The position numbers and the translations under genes were made by a program. From NCBI GenBank assembly GCA_963855995.1, contig OY979717.1:8295290-8359289 (forward strand): a DNA stretch of 64,000 nucleotides, given 5' to 3'. How positions within the stretch are numbered: the first letter of the stretch is position 1; each line of letters begins with the position of its first letter. Origin of the DNA: Muricea muricata. Its lineage: Eukaryota > Cnidaria > Anthozoa > Malacalcyonacea > Plexauridae. Below, piece after piece: positions 38,808 to 52,720 of this stretch. Below the pieces are notes generated by a model. The model ran no database searches and was not told where the DNA came from. It saw only the letters and a list, made by a program, of their open reading frames with translations.

Positions 38808-39651
38808 ATACCTGAAAAGGAACTTTTTCTTCATTTTTCGGAGGATTTGCATGTATGTGGCCTTGTGAACGGCAAATTATTTCAAGTGAAATGAGAACAA
38901 CAATAAAACAAGTTGCGAGTTGCATACCAAGTAAGGAAAAACCGTTTACACTGACATCATCATTCTTTAATCTGACTGGATGAAATATTACAAATACAAA
39001 AACCTGTCAATCAAGTTTTACATTTTTCATTTTGACTGCAAAATGTCGGATTTTGCTTCGTCTATACCAGAAAAACCGGTATAGACGAGGGCAAATACGG
39101 CTTTTACCGTGTAATCCGCTCTCAGATTTTTCGTGTTCTCGTGACCTTATTTGGTAAAATGGCGTCATTGTCATATAATAAACAGTAATATAGAAGACGA
39201 TTTTAATTATGTTTATTTACATAAAACTTGTATATGTACAATTGAGATGGCAATAGCATTTTACACTGTTCTTTAGTAACAAAAACAGTAAAAATATTGG
39301 AACCAAAGCTGAATTATCAAAACAGCTGAAATTACCAGACAAAATGAAAGTCTGCAGCATTGTACAATTTTGTATAGAAAATGAAAAATGAGCTAATTTA
39401 TGGAGCTTCAACAAGAAGAAATAGCAGCACGTGCGGGAATTTTTATTTCATTAGCTTTGCCACAAGGGCATCATGGTCACAACAAAAACTAAACGTTAGC
39501 CAATTACTGTGGGCCCGTAATACATAACCACCCGTCAACTTTTTTAACCCAGGACATTCGGCAAAGCATTGACTTACACTTTTCATATGAGGGCTGGGTT
39601 CGAGTAAAGTTGCAAAGTTCGGAAAATCAAAAGCCCGACCTTACTGGGGTT

Positions 39652-39841
39652 CAGGGACGTAACTAGGACGTTAATTGGGGGGGGGGGGGGTATATTCATA
39701 TATTCATGTTCTGCCCGACAGATTTCTTTTCAAATTGAGAAATTTGAATTTGATTTGAATAGAAACTCGTCTGGCAGAACATGGATATATGAATATACCC
39801 CCCCCCCCCATTCCCCAATTAACGTTCTAGTTACGTCCCTG
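39652..39841. mobile_element. short inverted-repeat element (MITE-like), unit 3
   Basis: This is the unit 3 copy, with the same length and the same G and C runs as unit 2 (14 G, 12 C). Confidence 0.65.
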
Positions 39842-40395
39842 CTGGGAGCTTGGTAATCAATTTATGTTTCGGTCACTAATATGATTCTATCCCCAAGTAT
39901 CCCCTAACCCTTAACCTTAATCAAACGCCTAACCCTATCCTCTTCTACCCCTAACCGTTGCCTTAGTTAACGAAACATAAATTGATAACCGGGAGCGGTA
40001 GGGAGCTTCGTCCCAATTTCATCACGGATGTCAAACACAAAAGATCCTTATCTAGTCGCAAGGTGAAATTCTCGTCAACCCTTTTCAGAAAATCGTGGGC
40101 TTTCACCTAATTTTCTCCGGGTACCCCGAAATATATGTGGTGATGAATCTGCGGCATCGATGCACCATCCATGCATCGTGATGAATCTATGGTTAAACCT
40201 CCTTATCGTCCTTATTTCAGCCACAATCTCTCGTGTGCGGCTAACTAAATTATACCATTTCCTGAAATGCTTTTCCGGAAGTATTAACTATTGAACCGAT
40301 ATTAGGTTTCAGCAAATACCAAGACATAGCTTTGATTGTGTTTCTTGATATTGATCTGAAGTTGTTATTCGTATTCAACTCAAGCATTTGATAGC

Positions 40396-42066
40396 ATGGC
40401 TCAGGGTGGTGGAGTACAGCTACAGCAACCAGCTTCGAACGAATATGCAAATTTATTGAATGGAGGACAAGGTCGTGTTTCAACTGAACAACCTGTACCT
40501 CAACGTGCATGGTATCTCGGTCTACTGGCAACCCTTTGTACACACTGTGATTATATTCGTGATTTATGTGGAGGTCGATGGTGTGCATTATCTGGCGGCA
40601 AACTAGAAGCGTTTCTTTGTTGTCTGTGTCTCCCTTTTACTGTAATTATACAAGCAGTAAACGAACAACGCGCTTATCTTAGACAATCTGGTATTGTATA
40701 TCTGTACCTATTTCTCAGTATAACAGTAGTTGTCAATTTAGTTGTTCCGCTAAGGGAAATCGACGCTCCAGTTGCTGAGAATATACAACAATATTTCGTG
40801 CTTGGATGTATAGTTTTAGCGATAGTGGCGATGCTGTATTTGTGGTTATTCACCCGCGAAACGCTTACATATCACGATTGGAATATACGTGCAGGTTACC
40901 CACCAGAAGCTTTGATGCGTGTCTTTTATCAAGGCGGCCTATATCTTTTTGGATTCCTTAGTTTTGGTTACAGTTTAAGCATTGCGATGGACCGTATAAG
41001 TTGCGATGAAAAAGTAGTTCCCACAGTAAACATTATGAAAGCGTTGTACATTGTGGTGCAGACAGTATTCCTAAACAAATTCTATAAAGGTAGAATTCCA
41101 GACGACACAAGGTGGATACAAATTGTCCTGGCTCATCTTTTAGGAACTAATTTAGCATTGTGGTTTTGGACACTGTGTTCTGAAGAAATGGGCGAATCAA
41201 CTGAATGTATTAGCCATCCCATCCCTCTTAGAAATACTGCGAAAATTTTTTCGCCACTTTTCGTGGAATATTTATTGATCGCAGCCAGTTTGTTTTACCA
41301 AATATGGAAAGATTTGCTACCTGCTCAAGCTGTCGCAGGTCAACGGCTTGAGGTAGGTCGCGGCTTAGACAGAGTAGGAGCGGTCAGATCTCGCAACTCG
41401 GGACTTGGTATCGTTCTAGGCTGCAGTTTTGGTGTTATGTTTTTAGTCGTCGTTATTGCTTCAGCCGCCACGGGCGAGACACATCAAATCTATCATGTTG
41501 CATATTCAGGGGCCATTATAACACTCTACCTTATGCAGATTTTTGCATGTTACATTATTTTGCTTTCTGCACAGTCGTTAGCCTGGGATAGGCAAAGAAA
41601 TTCACTAGACCACGATGATGCATTGCTGTACATTTCCCTTTTCGGTGACCTGTTATGGGAAGGATTTCATCTGTACAGCTTGGTGTTAATTGAGTTTGAT
41701 TCTGAAACTGACTCACTCTCTCATTCAAACGTTCGTCACATAGACATCGCCGCAGATATACTTGGTATGCTACAATTTTTATTTCAAACAACCACATTAA
41801 TAAATCTACGCCGACATCAGCCGACAAGAGGTCAAACAACAACGTGGATCAGTCAATGTGCTTTATTCCTGTTAACCACTAACTTTGTTTTGTGGATTCT
41901 AGATTCATTCTTTATCCAAATTATTATTAAGAGTCCGGGCGAGAACCCGACGTCGATTCAAAGAAGTTTGGAACCTATGGGATATATTCTTCATCCATTA
42001 AGTATTTTTTTTCGGTTTCATTCGGCTGTTTATTGTCTCATCTCCTGGTCTATTTTCAAGACTTGA
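40396..42066 (+). CDS. otopetrin-like proton channel (unit 3)
   Basis: It encodes the same 556 residues as the unit 2 gene, with no difference seen, and has the same single exon and flanks. The identity reflects that the left part of units 2 and 3 is one recent copy. The family markers are as in unit 2: a HLLGTNLALWFW helix, FVEYLLIAASLFYQIW before the central loop, and the FFRFHS motif near the C-terminus. Both this gene and the unit 2 gene could be expressed. Confidence 0.85.
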   Translation: MAQGGGVQLQQPASNEYANLLNGGQGRVSTEQPVPQRAWYLGLLATLCTHCDYIRDLCGGRWCALSGGKLEAFLCCLCLPFTVIIQAVNEQRAYLRQSGIVYLYLFLSITVVVNLVVPLREIDAPVAENIQQYFVLGCIVLAIVAMLYLWLFTRETLTYHDWNIRAGYPPEALMRVFYQGGLYLFGFLSFGYSLSIAMDRISCDEKVVPTVNIMKALYIVVQTVFLNKFYKGRIPDDTRWIQIVLAHLLGTNLALWFWTLCSEEMGESTECISHPIPLRNTAKIFSPLFVEYLLIAASLFYQIWKDLLPAQAVAGQRLEVGRGLDRVGAVRSRNSGLGIVLGCSFGVMFLVVVIASAATGETHQIYHVAYSGAIITLYLMQIFACYIILLSAQSLAWDRQRNSLDHDDALLYISLFGDLLWEGFHLYSLVLIEFDSETDSLSHSNVRHIDIAADILGMLQFLFQTTTLINLRRHQPTRGQTTTWISQCALFLLTTNFVLWILDSFFIQIIIKSPGENPTSIQRSLEPMGYILHPLSIFFRFHSAVYCLISWSIFKT

Positions 42067-43370
42067 ACGAGACAAGGTTCGATGAAGGATACACGTTTGA
42101 TTATAAATTTTATCTTGGGTATATAGCAAAAATGTAGAGGCAGTAGATATACATAAATTGTTTTTTGTACATTGCCTTGTCACTGTTTTTGTTCAATTAC
42201 AGTATCGAAGCAGTAACATTTCATGCTTTAGTAATTGTTCTTTAGTTTCATCAAGCCATATTGGGGACATGTTAGTTATAGTTATGTATGATACATTAAA
42301 AGAAAAATAAAACTCACTAAAAACTCGTTTTGATTGAGTATTATATCCCTTATTCGACAAGAAATACGAGATACAAGCAGGGGAGTACCAAAACAAAACT
42401 TGCAACGAGTGTTCCTCTTTAATTTAGGGTGGGTGGACAAAAAATATGCCTTTCCGCTTCCTTTTTTTCCCGTCCACCCTATAAATTCAAGAGGCAAACT
42501 TGGCAGAAATCTCTCTCGAGACCAATCTTTGGGGATGTTAGTCTAAAGACCTCGATGTACCACAGTACTGACAATATCAATTCTGTTGCTAAATTTGATG
42601 AATCCCAGTCTTAGGCATGGAATTTCATTTTACCACCAACAATAGACTACTCCCAGCTTCAATTTTACTCCTTCAGGAGCTACTCATTAAGGCGACACTA
42701 ACAATGGTGATCAAACGGAGGATATCAGCATATGATCAGGTAAGAAGAGTAAGTTAAACATCAAAATACGGTCACTTTTTTCTGCATTAATTTCCTAATT
42801 TAGCAATTTGACGAGCGGGGGCAATCTCTACTACCAAATATGATAGCACGGGGATCATTTAACTTGCTCAAGGGCCCTCGCTCAAAACTTCATGTTTCTT
42901 TTTGTATATCGTTTAAGTGATTAATAAGTTGTACTGGGCACATCTATGACCACCTAAGACATTAATTTTGTGGTGGTAATACGACTCAGTCGACTCTATT
43001 TCAAACCAGAATGATCTTTAACCAAAATCATTAAAAAAAACTTGCACAATTTAGACAAAGCTTTGCAACATTATAGTTTATTCATTTATTTATAAATTGT
43101 ACGGTATATATTGACAAACAGCAATATGTCTTTGTGTCGAGACAGAATTATGTATACATGAATGTATGTTCATTATAAAGCTGTCAAACATTTTACATAA
43201 AGCTAGTGAATACCAAATTACTAAATAATACTGGAATAAACTGCATTCTTATTTTCATATCAAATCATCCGAGCATGGCTGAAATAATAAATTGAATTTT
43301 AGAAAGTTCTAAATGTTTTGACACAGTAAATTGATGCAACCACAGTTATTTTTACATAACAATCATCTAG

Positions 43371-44555
43371 TTATTCTAAAGCACTAAAAAAGCTCCTCTT
43401 TATTTGGGCAACAAAAGATTGTTGTAGCTTCCTCTTGAATTTCCAATACCAATGCAATAACTTCTCTCTCCTATGAATTTTCTGTTCTAATGTCCACAGC
43501 TTTTCTTTCTCCAAAATGTCTGGCAACTCTGTCCAAGATTTCAGGTAAATAAATGGAGCATTGTAAAATTTTAGAAGCTTTAAAGGTGTATTTGAACAGT
43601 TTCCTGTCGTTTGGACATCCTCAACTAATGGCACAGAACCATATGAACATGCTTCATATAAACGGTAACATTCTGTGTTTATACCAACTGGACTTAATGT
43701 TAAATCACTATGCAATAAAGCCTGATAATATTCATTTGCAGTTTCTTTGCTCTCATTTGGTTGCCATGTTTCGCGAAGTTTTAAATAACAAACAGTGTAT
43801 AGTTTATGTTCATAAAATACCTTTTGCAATGTTTCTCGGGAGGAGTTTGGGTACTTGGTACCAAGAAAATTACACATGTATTGCCGTTGGTTTGAAATGT
43901 CGTTTTTAGTAAGAATAACTTTTGGGAAATTTCTGTATGTAGCTACCCCTAAAGGCCACTGGAATATTGTGTTGCTTTCAGTTGGAATATCATACACAAT
44001 ATAAGCAATATCAACCAATCCACCTTGTTTTACCATATATGGTAATAACCAATTATTGTTACATTGTTCATTGCCCAATAGCAACACAGCAACTTTCTTT
44101 AAATTGGAAAGCATTTGGAGAGACTTTAGCCACATCTCAGCAAACTTGATTTTTTCTCGAACTCTACCATTCAATATTAGAACAACATTTTGGGAATATT
44201 TTGGTACAGTCTGAGGAATAATTCCAGGCCCAGTTCTGAAACTAAATTTAATACTGTCAATTATTTTTTCACCCGACCTAACAAGTTCTCCTTTATTCTT
44301 TAAATGTCCTTCCATAATATGTTCCCAAAAATATAACCCAATAGCAGCCTTCCCCCATACTTCAACCTTGTATATTTTTGTAGATTGGGTCATTAAAACG
44401 TTCTGCTCTGGCTTTTTTTGTTTTTCATTCGTACTCTCAAGCAGGCTATAGGCGGAATAAAGCGTTATTATTATGTATACGGCAAATATAAAAAAGCCAA
44501 ACGAAATAAAAATCGACCTTTTTCGTTGCTTGCGACCGCCATATTGGAAAGTCAG
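43371..44555 (-). pseudogene. RXYLT1: RXYLT1 copy with lost start codon (unit 3)
   Basis: The frame is open over the full 394 codons, with a handful of amino-acid changes against units 1 and 2 (for example Lys to Glu in VRSGEKII and Arg to Lys in YLKLRETW). The initiation codon at 44555-44553 is CTG instead of ATG. The two preceding bases also differ. The next in-frame ATG is codon 55 (44393). A protein from there keeps the catalytic region but lacks the cytoplasmic tail and membrane anchor, so it would not be inserted into the Golgi membrane. Initiation at CTG is possible but usually weak. The open frame and mostly mild changes suggest recent loss. Confidence 0.8.
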
Positions 44556-44716
44556 GTTTAGGGTTGGTGCGCATGCGTTTGAGGAAACCTGCTGACCAAA
44601 TTGAAATTATTGAGATTAGAGTTTTTGGAGAAAATAGAAAAAAATGAGGTATAGAATGCTTTAGTACACGAGAGATAATAATTTATTGGAAAATACAACA
44701 AGTGATTGAAGTAGCA
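44556..44716. promoter_or_regulatory. bidirectional promoter region, RXYLT1/MED8 (unit 3)
   Basis: This is the unit 3 copy. It differs next to the lost RXYLT1 start (taaacctg in place of taaaaatg on the minus strand) and by one base near 44663. Confidence 0.55.
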
Positions 44717-45312
44717 ATGCAGGTATTATATAATATTAGTTTTGAATGTTTTGAATTTTGTAAAAATGTGTTTGTAGCATTTAGCATGTAAATATAAGTA
44801 AATATTAAATATAGCAATGTGATGCTATATTTTGACTGCCCGCCAGCCAGATTGCAAAGTTTGCAAAATGTGCAGGGAAGAAAAATCAAACGACCATATA
44901 TGTTATAATTCACGGTATGTTCATTGGGCTATTGCGAGGAACCCTATGTTTTATACACCTCGATACAGCAAATTTCCCAATAAATTAACACCCGAAATAG
45001 ATATTATATAATCCCTGACAATGGAAATCTCCCATTTTTTGCTGCCTGCACCTCTGAAATTTATCAGTTGCTAACCCTTGCCCCTAGGAATTAATTATAT
45101 TTCCAACAACCTCCTGCCCCCTGAAAGTTCAAGTTTCCTTTACAGGGGGGTGGGTGGGGGGGGGGGGCTGCAGTTTAAAATTTCAATAGCCCATGCAGCT
45201 GTATATGTTGGCATTTGCATCTGAAGCACATTGCAATTTTGCATTTTGAATGTTTTTTTATTCTATATACAAATACAGTTTCTTGCAATATAGTGTGTGG
45301 ATAGTATGTATG

Positions 45313-45402
<90 letters not shown>

Positions 45403-48400
45403 ATTGTGCAGACATATGCAAAAATGCACAGGAATGATCTTCTCTGCACACAGCAAATATTGCAATCTAGCCCCTCAGGCATTAGCCTGTGCCATCTAGA
45501 CTGCCAAATTAATTGTGAATCTCTGTACTTATGTTAATTTCATACTAAACCAAATTGCAGTCACTGAGGTACTGAAAGATTAACAATTAATTGAAGTGAT
45601 TTCTATGTTTTTATGTCATACAAATGACAAATTATCAATTTATTATTACACTTTTATTTGCAAAACTTTGTACTGCATAACCACAGAATACGAAGTATAG
45701 TAAGTCATCCTTAGCATTTTTGCACACTGGCACTTTCCCATCACAATTTGTCACTTGGCCTCTTGCCCTCTGCTTCTGTACAGGGCATTGCTGATTGGAA
45801 ATCATGGTGACAAATATGTAGTGATTGTGTGAAAAACATTGAAGATGATACTCTGTACTTGCCTACTCAGTGGTAAACGTGTAGTTGAGAACAGGTCACT
45901 ACTGGGTCATGGCTAAAGGGGATGGATGAGAGGTAGGTTTTCAACATAGCGGAGAATCAACAACCAGACATTTATAACCTTTACCCTGAACCTAACCTCA
46001 ATTTAGGAATGTTGTTGATCCATTATTGTTTAATTAAGAACCTTGAAAACAGTCGCCATCTTTAAAACCTACCTCTCGTCCATCCTGTTTAGCCTTCACC
46101 GCCACTACTGGCATGGCAGGCAGTTTTGTTCATTTCCAATTGAAGGGTTTTTTTAGTAGACCAACTAACAGGCATCTTCAGGGTGTATAAAAAAATGTAG
46201 CCCATCTTTTGTGTCGAATTATTTCTGAATTACTGAAGCTCATAGCACAATTTTGGTCTTGTTTTAAACCACGTTCTTTTCTCTTTTGAACAAGCCGTAA
46301 TTCGTATTTTTACTCCCAGTAACGTATGTGCTATCATGACAAATTTAGTAAAAGCTATCGATTTGAGATGCCCTCCAATTATGCAAATTCACTATGTCTT
46401 TCATGGTCGCCAGTTAAATTTTTAACTTTTTCGCTTATTACATAAATGGTATTTCTGTTAAACTTAATAAAACTTGTTATAAAGCTTTACAGAAGATAAC
46501 GGACCGTTAACGTGCACTACGAACGGATAGTTCAAGCTTATATCGACATGAATATTGACATTATGCAATTTCGACAACATTGTGCATGCGCAGATAAACA
46601 AAGCGCTAATTTTGATCATTATTTTGGCATAAATCTAAGGTTTTTGTTAAAGTAAACGGTCCGTTATCTTCTGTAAAGCTTTATAACAAGTTTTATTCAG
46701 TTTAATAGACATACCGTTTATGTAATAAGCGAAAAAATTAAAAATTCAACTGGCGGCCATGAAAGACATAGTGAATTTGCATAATTGGAGGGCATCTCAA
46801 ATCGATAGCTTTTACTAAATTTGTCATAGCACACACGTTACTGGGAGTAAAAATACGAATTACGACTTGTTCGAAAGAGAAAAGAACGTGGTTTAAAACA
46901 AGTCCAAAATTGTGCTATAAGCTTCAGTAATTTAGAAATAATTAGACACAAAAGATGGGCTCTGTTTTTTTTATACACCCTGTATGGCTGACTGATTGCA
47001 GAATAATCGTAATTTTGATAGCTATCAATATTACCAAGTGTGTTTATCACACCCAAAAGGCCAAAAGGGTGCAACCATGTAACTAAACTAAATAATATTC
47101 TATTTATAATATGTATTCTATTAAATGATATAAATACATAATTGCCATTAGGATGAAAAAATACTAGAAACTGCAATTGATGCTTTACTAAATCGTGTTC
47201 AAGATTTGAAAAATTCATGTCAAAGTTTTCTAATGAAAATAGAGCAACAACAATTAACCTGGTAAGTAACAGCTAAAAAGACATGTAGATAGAAATTTGC
47301 TTATTGCCGTTCATTGGGGGTTGTATTACTGATTAAATGCAATTTGTTTCCTGTCAATCTTACTGTTTAGTGTTAGTCTACTTGTCTGATTATGGTAATT
47401 GCCGTACATTTTGTAATTTACCTGATTTTACCTTTAGTTACCAGTCCAATTTGTAGTGCCCCCCCAAAAAATTCAGTTTCTGCATCCTGTGTACAGCTTT
47501 ACCCTTCAAGTTACTAGATCACTTTTTTGGCTTGTTGTATTTGTGCAAAAACATGATAAGCAGATAACCAAGGGGATTTTAAGCATTTTTGCTGTGCTTT
47601 CGAGAACAAATTCACCTAGTGGAAAACGGGTTATATATGCTTGAGTAGAGTTTAGGAAACACCCTCAATAAGTTTATAAGTGTCAGGGTGCTTCCTCTCA
47701 TCACTCAGAAAGGTGACCACTTGGTGGCCACCTTAACTTGGCCTTAAATGACTCATGTGAGTTGAGCTGTTGCTGGCTCTCTCCTAGTTGACAAAGCTGT
47801 TAAGTGAGTTGCAGTTGCTGCTGGAGGTAAGTAGTAAATTGATCAGTGATATTTGTGTCACATACTTACTACTTTGTAAAATTTGATGATTTCAACTGTT
47901 TAGGCCACAAGTCCTTGATAATTTTTCGGTCATTTCAGGTACCGAAGTTTAATTACTAATTAATTAATTATAAATAAATTTAATCATGAATAATAGATTA
48001 CAAAGGCAATTAAGCGTACGCTTCAATATCTTTAGGCCAAGTGAGCACATTATTTAAAGTAATAAAGAATGATAGAACACCAGTACTTCGTAACCTCGTT
48101 CTGTTACCTCTGCTTGTTCAACAAGAACCGGACGCTGATTTGCAGGTATTTGCCATGTCTAGTTCTACCCAAGGTCGTGCGCTCACGCAAGACTTTAGTA
48201 ACGGCCTCCTGAGTTCACGTGATTCTGATTGGCTAATAACCAGGAAAAAAGTTGTGAAACAATTGTATGAATAAAATTTTTTTAACATAATTGTTATTTT
48301 TTTAAAAAACTCTGGTTACACAGTCATGTGTAGGCCAGCAGTTAGTCCAGAATCATGACTGATCTTATGGGTTTGGATACGAGAATAAGTTTACCCGTAT

Positions 48401-51400
48401 CATACCAAAATACACTGCTGAAAATCGAGACTAGACTCCAGGAAAAAGGGTGTGTGTGTGTGTAAATTTTTGCCTATTGGGGGGGGGGGGGGGGGAGTTG
48501 TATGGCATGTATGCTGCGCACTGCTAAAATCATTTATCATCCTATTTTAGTCGCCATCTTCATGAGACTGGTAAAAGTGAAAGAGTTTGCCTTTTAGACC
48601 AGGGGCGGGTTATTCAAGAGTTGGTTAGTTTAACCCTGGGATAACGTAAAATGTTTAAAATTTACTTAGTTTAATTTCGTTTCTAAGGTTTTGCAGTAGA
48701 AGTAAACTTGTACTGTTAGTAAAACACCAAACAGTACAAGTAAACTCCACTGGCATCATTTTGAACTAAATTTTCCTCTACATTAATTCCACGAGGGTTA
48801 AAAAAACTCCCTGAAATTAGTAGCGTTAACTGACAAAAGCGGCCCTTTGGAACAACACGTGAGGAAAAGTACAGTTGTTACCTATGCGCATCCTCGTCAT
48901 ACTTAGGCTTTGGTAGCAATACGTAAATTGTTTGTACCTAGCAAATATATATCGTTTTAGACGTAAATTGTTAATATTTAGGAAATATATATCGTTCTAG
49001 AAAGCAACTGAAGGCCGTATCCAGGCTTTTAACCATGAAGTCGGTGAGTGTAAATAAATTTTTGTTATAGTGAAAAGTTTAAATTAAAAATTGTAAATTG
49101 AAGTTTGTTTTTGTCTTTTATCGCATAATCGTTTATGATCTTTTCTAAAAAAGAAATACAAGCCCCCTGAAAGACATGCTTATATTTAAAAAAAAATGCG
49201 CTGTATTTTCTTCTAGTACCTGATCATCTAAGGACAAAATACGAACCAGAAGTGGAAGATAAAGAAAGCGTTCTTTCAGCGACAGCATCTACCATGTCTA
49301 GTGAATCCACACAGGTACATATTAAACCTTGACATCAGGAATATATAATTAGGGAAAAAACTAAAAGAATATATCGAAAGTTATAACTTAGGCTAGTGCG
49401 CACGGTGTCGTTTCCGAGCGTTTTCATTTCGATTTATTTCGAAAAGCTTCCGACTTGTTTACGTAATTTAATGAAAACCAGCCCGAACCTCGTCTAAGGA
49501 CAAAAACTGAAAAGTTCAGGCGATGAGAATTTTTATGGTTCATATCGTTTTCATTTTGACTGTTGTGAAAAGGCTCGGGAACGACCTCGTGTGCACATAC
49601 TCTTATTCATATCGATTTTTCGAACAATTTTAGTGGAAAGCTTATTGCGTTAAAAATGCTGTATAAATTCTGTCGTGTGCAGTGGCTGTGTTAATAACTA
49701 AGGCAGGATGTATATATAGATACGTGCCCAAATTTCGCATCTTTTGAACATTGTTTGGATTGCAAGTCAGTTTTATATTCATTTCATGACCATAGGAAAC
49801 CAGAACAAGCTTAGCTATTCGGTTAGTCTGTCATATTTTCGTGGATATTCGAAATGTAGACAAAGCGTTTGTTTGCATTACAGACTTTACAGCATATTTA
49901 GTTCCTAAATCCTCCTTTTCTTCTGATGTAAAATCTGTCCGCCGTTCATTTCAGAGACAAATTGCTGATTTTAATGCAACTCTTTCAAGCCTGATTGAGA
50001 CGATTGGAGCAGCACGAGAGGAGTGGGAGACTGAACAATCATCAGGTTGGTCACCAGTAACCATTTCTTGTTTGACTGGTAATCGTTAAGTCAAACGAGA
50101 GATGTTTTGATACATCGGGAACATCCGATATAGGAATAAATTCCCTGAGTATTTCTTCCTTATCACCTGATCTTTTAGCCTGCTCGCCGACACTATTTAT
50201 TATTTATCTCTTCCCCTCGTCGGGAAGAATAACGTCTGCGAACAGGCTACTGACCTTTGTGCAGTAAAAATTTATGATATGTGATGTATAGGAAATCAAG
50301 AACCAAATGCTAAAGAATACGGAAGTTTTCAGTCCCTTTTTAATTACCTTCTTAAACGGTCAATCTGCTTTGAAGAGAAAGCGAAGAGGGAGCTTGGCAG
50401 TAGGAAAGTAGAGTAAAAATAAGAGTCAAACACACAACTAGAAAACGTTCCCACGTAGAACCCCTGTCTGACGATGATTTTGAAATAAACTGATCATCAC
50501 ATATTTTTAATAACTGATCTTGTATTTGAGAAGCTTTTCTTTTGCCCAGAAAACACTTCCATGCACTAGTGTTCTTGTTGTTAAAATATTCTCAATACTG
50601 GTATATCTTTCTTATCAGCGTCCATGTCGTCAACCAATATAAACGCAGATGTGCCAAAGCTTGTCGGTGCCATAACGTATGGAAAAGGTTAGTAATTGCA
50701 GAATATCGCCTTTTAATTACCGCCTATATTACCAGCAACAACTCTAGCAACCGACTCTGTTTTCAAGGGTAAAACACCCAAGCTACGTAACGACCGGTTA
50801 ATAATTAACAATTATTCGGCGAAGTGACTCAGTGAATATTCACCAAGACGAAGTCGAAGTGATATTTTAGTATAGTCACATGGTGAAAAATGACAAAAAT
50901 ACGTTTCATATTTCAAAACAATTAGGAAAACGACTGGTGGCCATTTTGTCGTAATCACCTCCAGGATAACCAATCAGAGTAGAGGATTTTCATTTTTCAC
51001 CTATGTGATAATACTGAAAAATGTCAGTTGCGGACCGATAAAATTTAATTCGACATCAGATAAGATTGTAATAGCCGTTCGTACACTTTTGTACCATTTG
51101 CATTGACAATAAAAATCTTTAGATTGTACAAAACATTAAAGTGAACAGTTGTAATCGTTTCATTTTTATACAGCTGATTCAGTAAAGGTTGTGAGATATG
51201 AGCGCACAAGGGCGAAGGATTATTTTTAATTTGGGCCCTGATACTAAAGGAATTACCCGCAAGTTTCCTATATGCTCTAGATGCTGTTTCAAAGAAATAA
51301 TTTCAAATTTAGATCCGAGCAATAACCCGTCATTTCCTGCGTGCTGATAGTTATAATGTAAGCTTTTGAAAGGAAAACCTTTACTGAATTAGCTGTATGT

Positions 51401-52248
51401 AATCGGTATGGGCAGAAACAAAGGCAGAAACGTTGATGGTCTGCCCAGTCCTCCCCTCAACCCGGCGTTTAATCATTCCAAATAAGCATAGAGGTCCTTA
51501 TGTGAATGTTAACAAGTCGCATTGTTGGTATTCCCTAGGATTGTCTTCCAGTTCGTCATCAGGCAGTTCATCGTCTCATAGATCTTCATCGCAAGGTATT
51601 CAACATCTAATAATATTCATGCTCAAATAACTAGCAGTTCATTTCAACGAATCCTATGGAATAGAGAGTTCCATAAAAGCATATTAAGCAATATTTTTAG
51701 ATTCATGCTAACCTGAGAATCAGGCTTTATTTTTCACTTCTTCTGCTAAACACGCTAATTTTGTCAGGTAGATTCGGTAGAACTAATGTTTCTCAGAAAA
51801 ATGTTTCCTAGTTTGACCACACTGGGAAACATAAAGAAACATTCGTGTACGGACCTGAAACTAAAACTCGCATATAGAAAAAGTGAAGCTTTAAGGATGG
51901 TAAAAATTGACGTTCAGTTCCAGTCCCTCTTGATTGTTTTTTTGGGAAATTTGGACTGAACAATTGGCACTCTTACTTGCCAGTTTCTTATTTGCCCAGC
52001 AAAATCTACTCGGTACTTCGACTAAGGAACACAAAATACTTTGAAAATGCACCATATTTTTGGGATTTTAACTATGCCATCTTTCAGAAAATCGATCTTA
52101 CTAAATAATGCTTTTAATTTTCAATACAGCACGTCATTCCTCTTCACAACGTTCAAGCACAAGTAATTCTGGAAAAGTGCCAAGTACTGTGAGAACTGAA
52201 CTGAAAACTAATGTTCTGGATGCAACCAGCCCATATGGAACAAAATAA
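44717..52248 (+). CDS. MED8: Mediator complex subunit 8, ten exons (unit 3)
   Basis: Exons: 44717-44722, 47152-47261, 47904-47938, 48036-48145, 49001-49043, 49217-49314, 49955-50045, 50619-50687, 51539-51595 and 52130-52248. All splice sites and phases are kept, giving 245 codons. Changes against units 1 and 2 are few: Ala to Ser in the 35-nt exon (ttcg for tgcg) and Arg to Lys at the first codon of exon 5. The gene body is shorter because intron 1 lacks the 520-bp segment in the TA array and intron 6 lacks the 511-bp inverted-repeat element. It is still apparently functional, unlike its divergent partner RXYLT1. Confidence 0.92.
45314..45401. repeat. TA microsatellite (unit 3, single array)
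   Basis: This uninterrupted (TA)n occupies the place of the two arrays plus insertion seen in units 1 and 2. It is followed by ctattgtgcagaca, as in the other units. Confidence 0.9.
46179..46982. mobile_element. non-autonomous element with very long inverted repeats (unit 3)
   Basis: This is the unit 3 copy, also 804 bp, with several substitutions against units 1 and 2. It therefore predates the split of the X and Y types. Confidence 0.8.
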
Positions 52249-52720
52249 GTTACTCTTTTAGCATTTTTGATCAATCCTTTAATGCCGTTGCTGTCGCGTA
52301 CAAAGACTCCTTGCCGTCCTGCAATTGATTTTAAACTGCAGTCTCATGTTGATATACATTTATTTTTTACCGCTAAAATGCCAAGCGCAAGCTCCATAGC
52401 ATAGTTATACTTAAATGTTAGTTGATAAATATATGTCCTAAAACTGAACATTAAGATTGATTGCGATCAAAGATGCGCACATGGCATGTAATATCTCTGA
52501 TAAAAATGCGACTCGTAGGTTGATATTGATGTGATTTGAGAACCAGACATACAACAGTGATTTGATTTATGAATGAACCACAGAGATTTGACTTGTCCAT
52601 AACAAGATATGTGTTCAGATTTAACCTATATGTACCTCTACTCTACATGTTTAGTAATACATTTCATAGGTAAGGAAGTGACAAGATTTGCAGTTATATT
52701 TCGAAATTAATTGTTTGATA

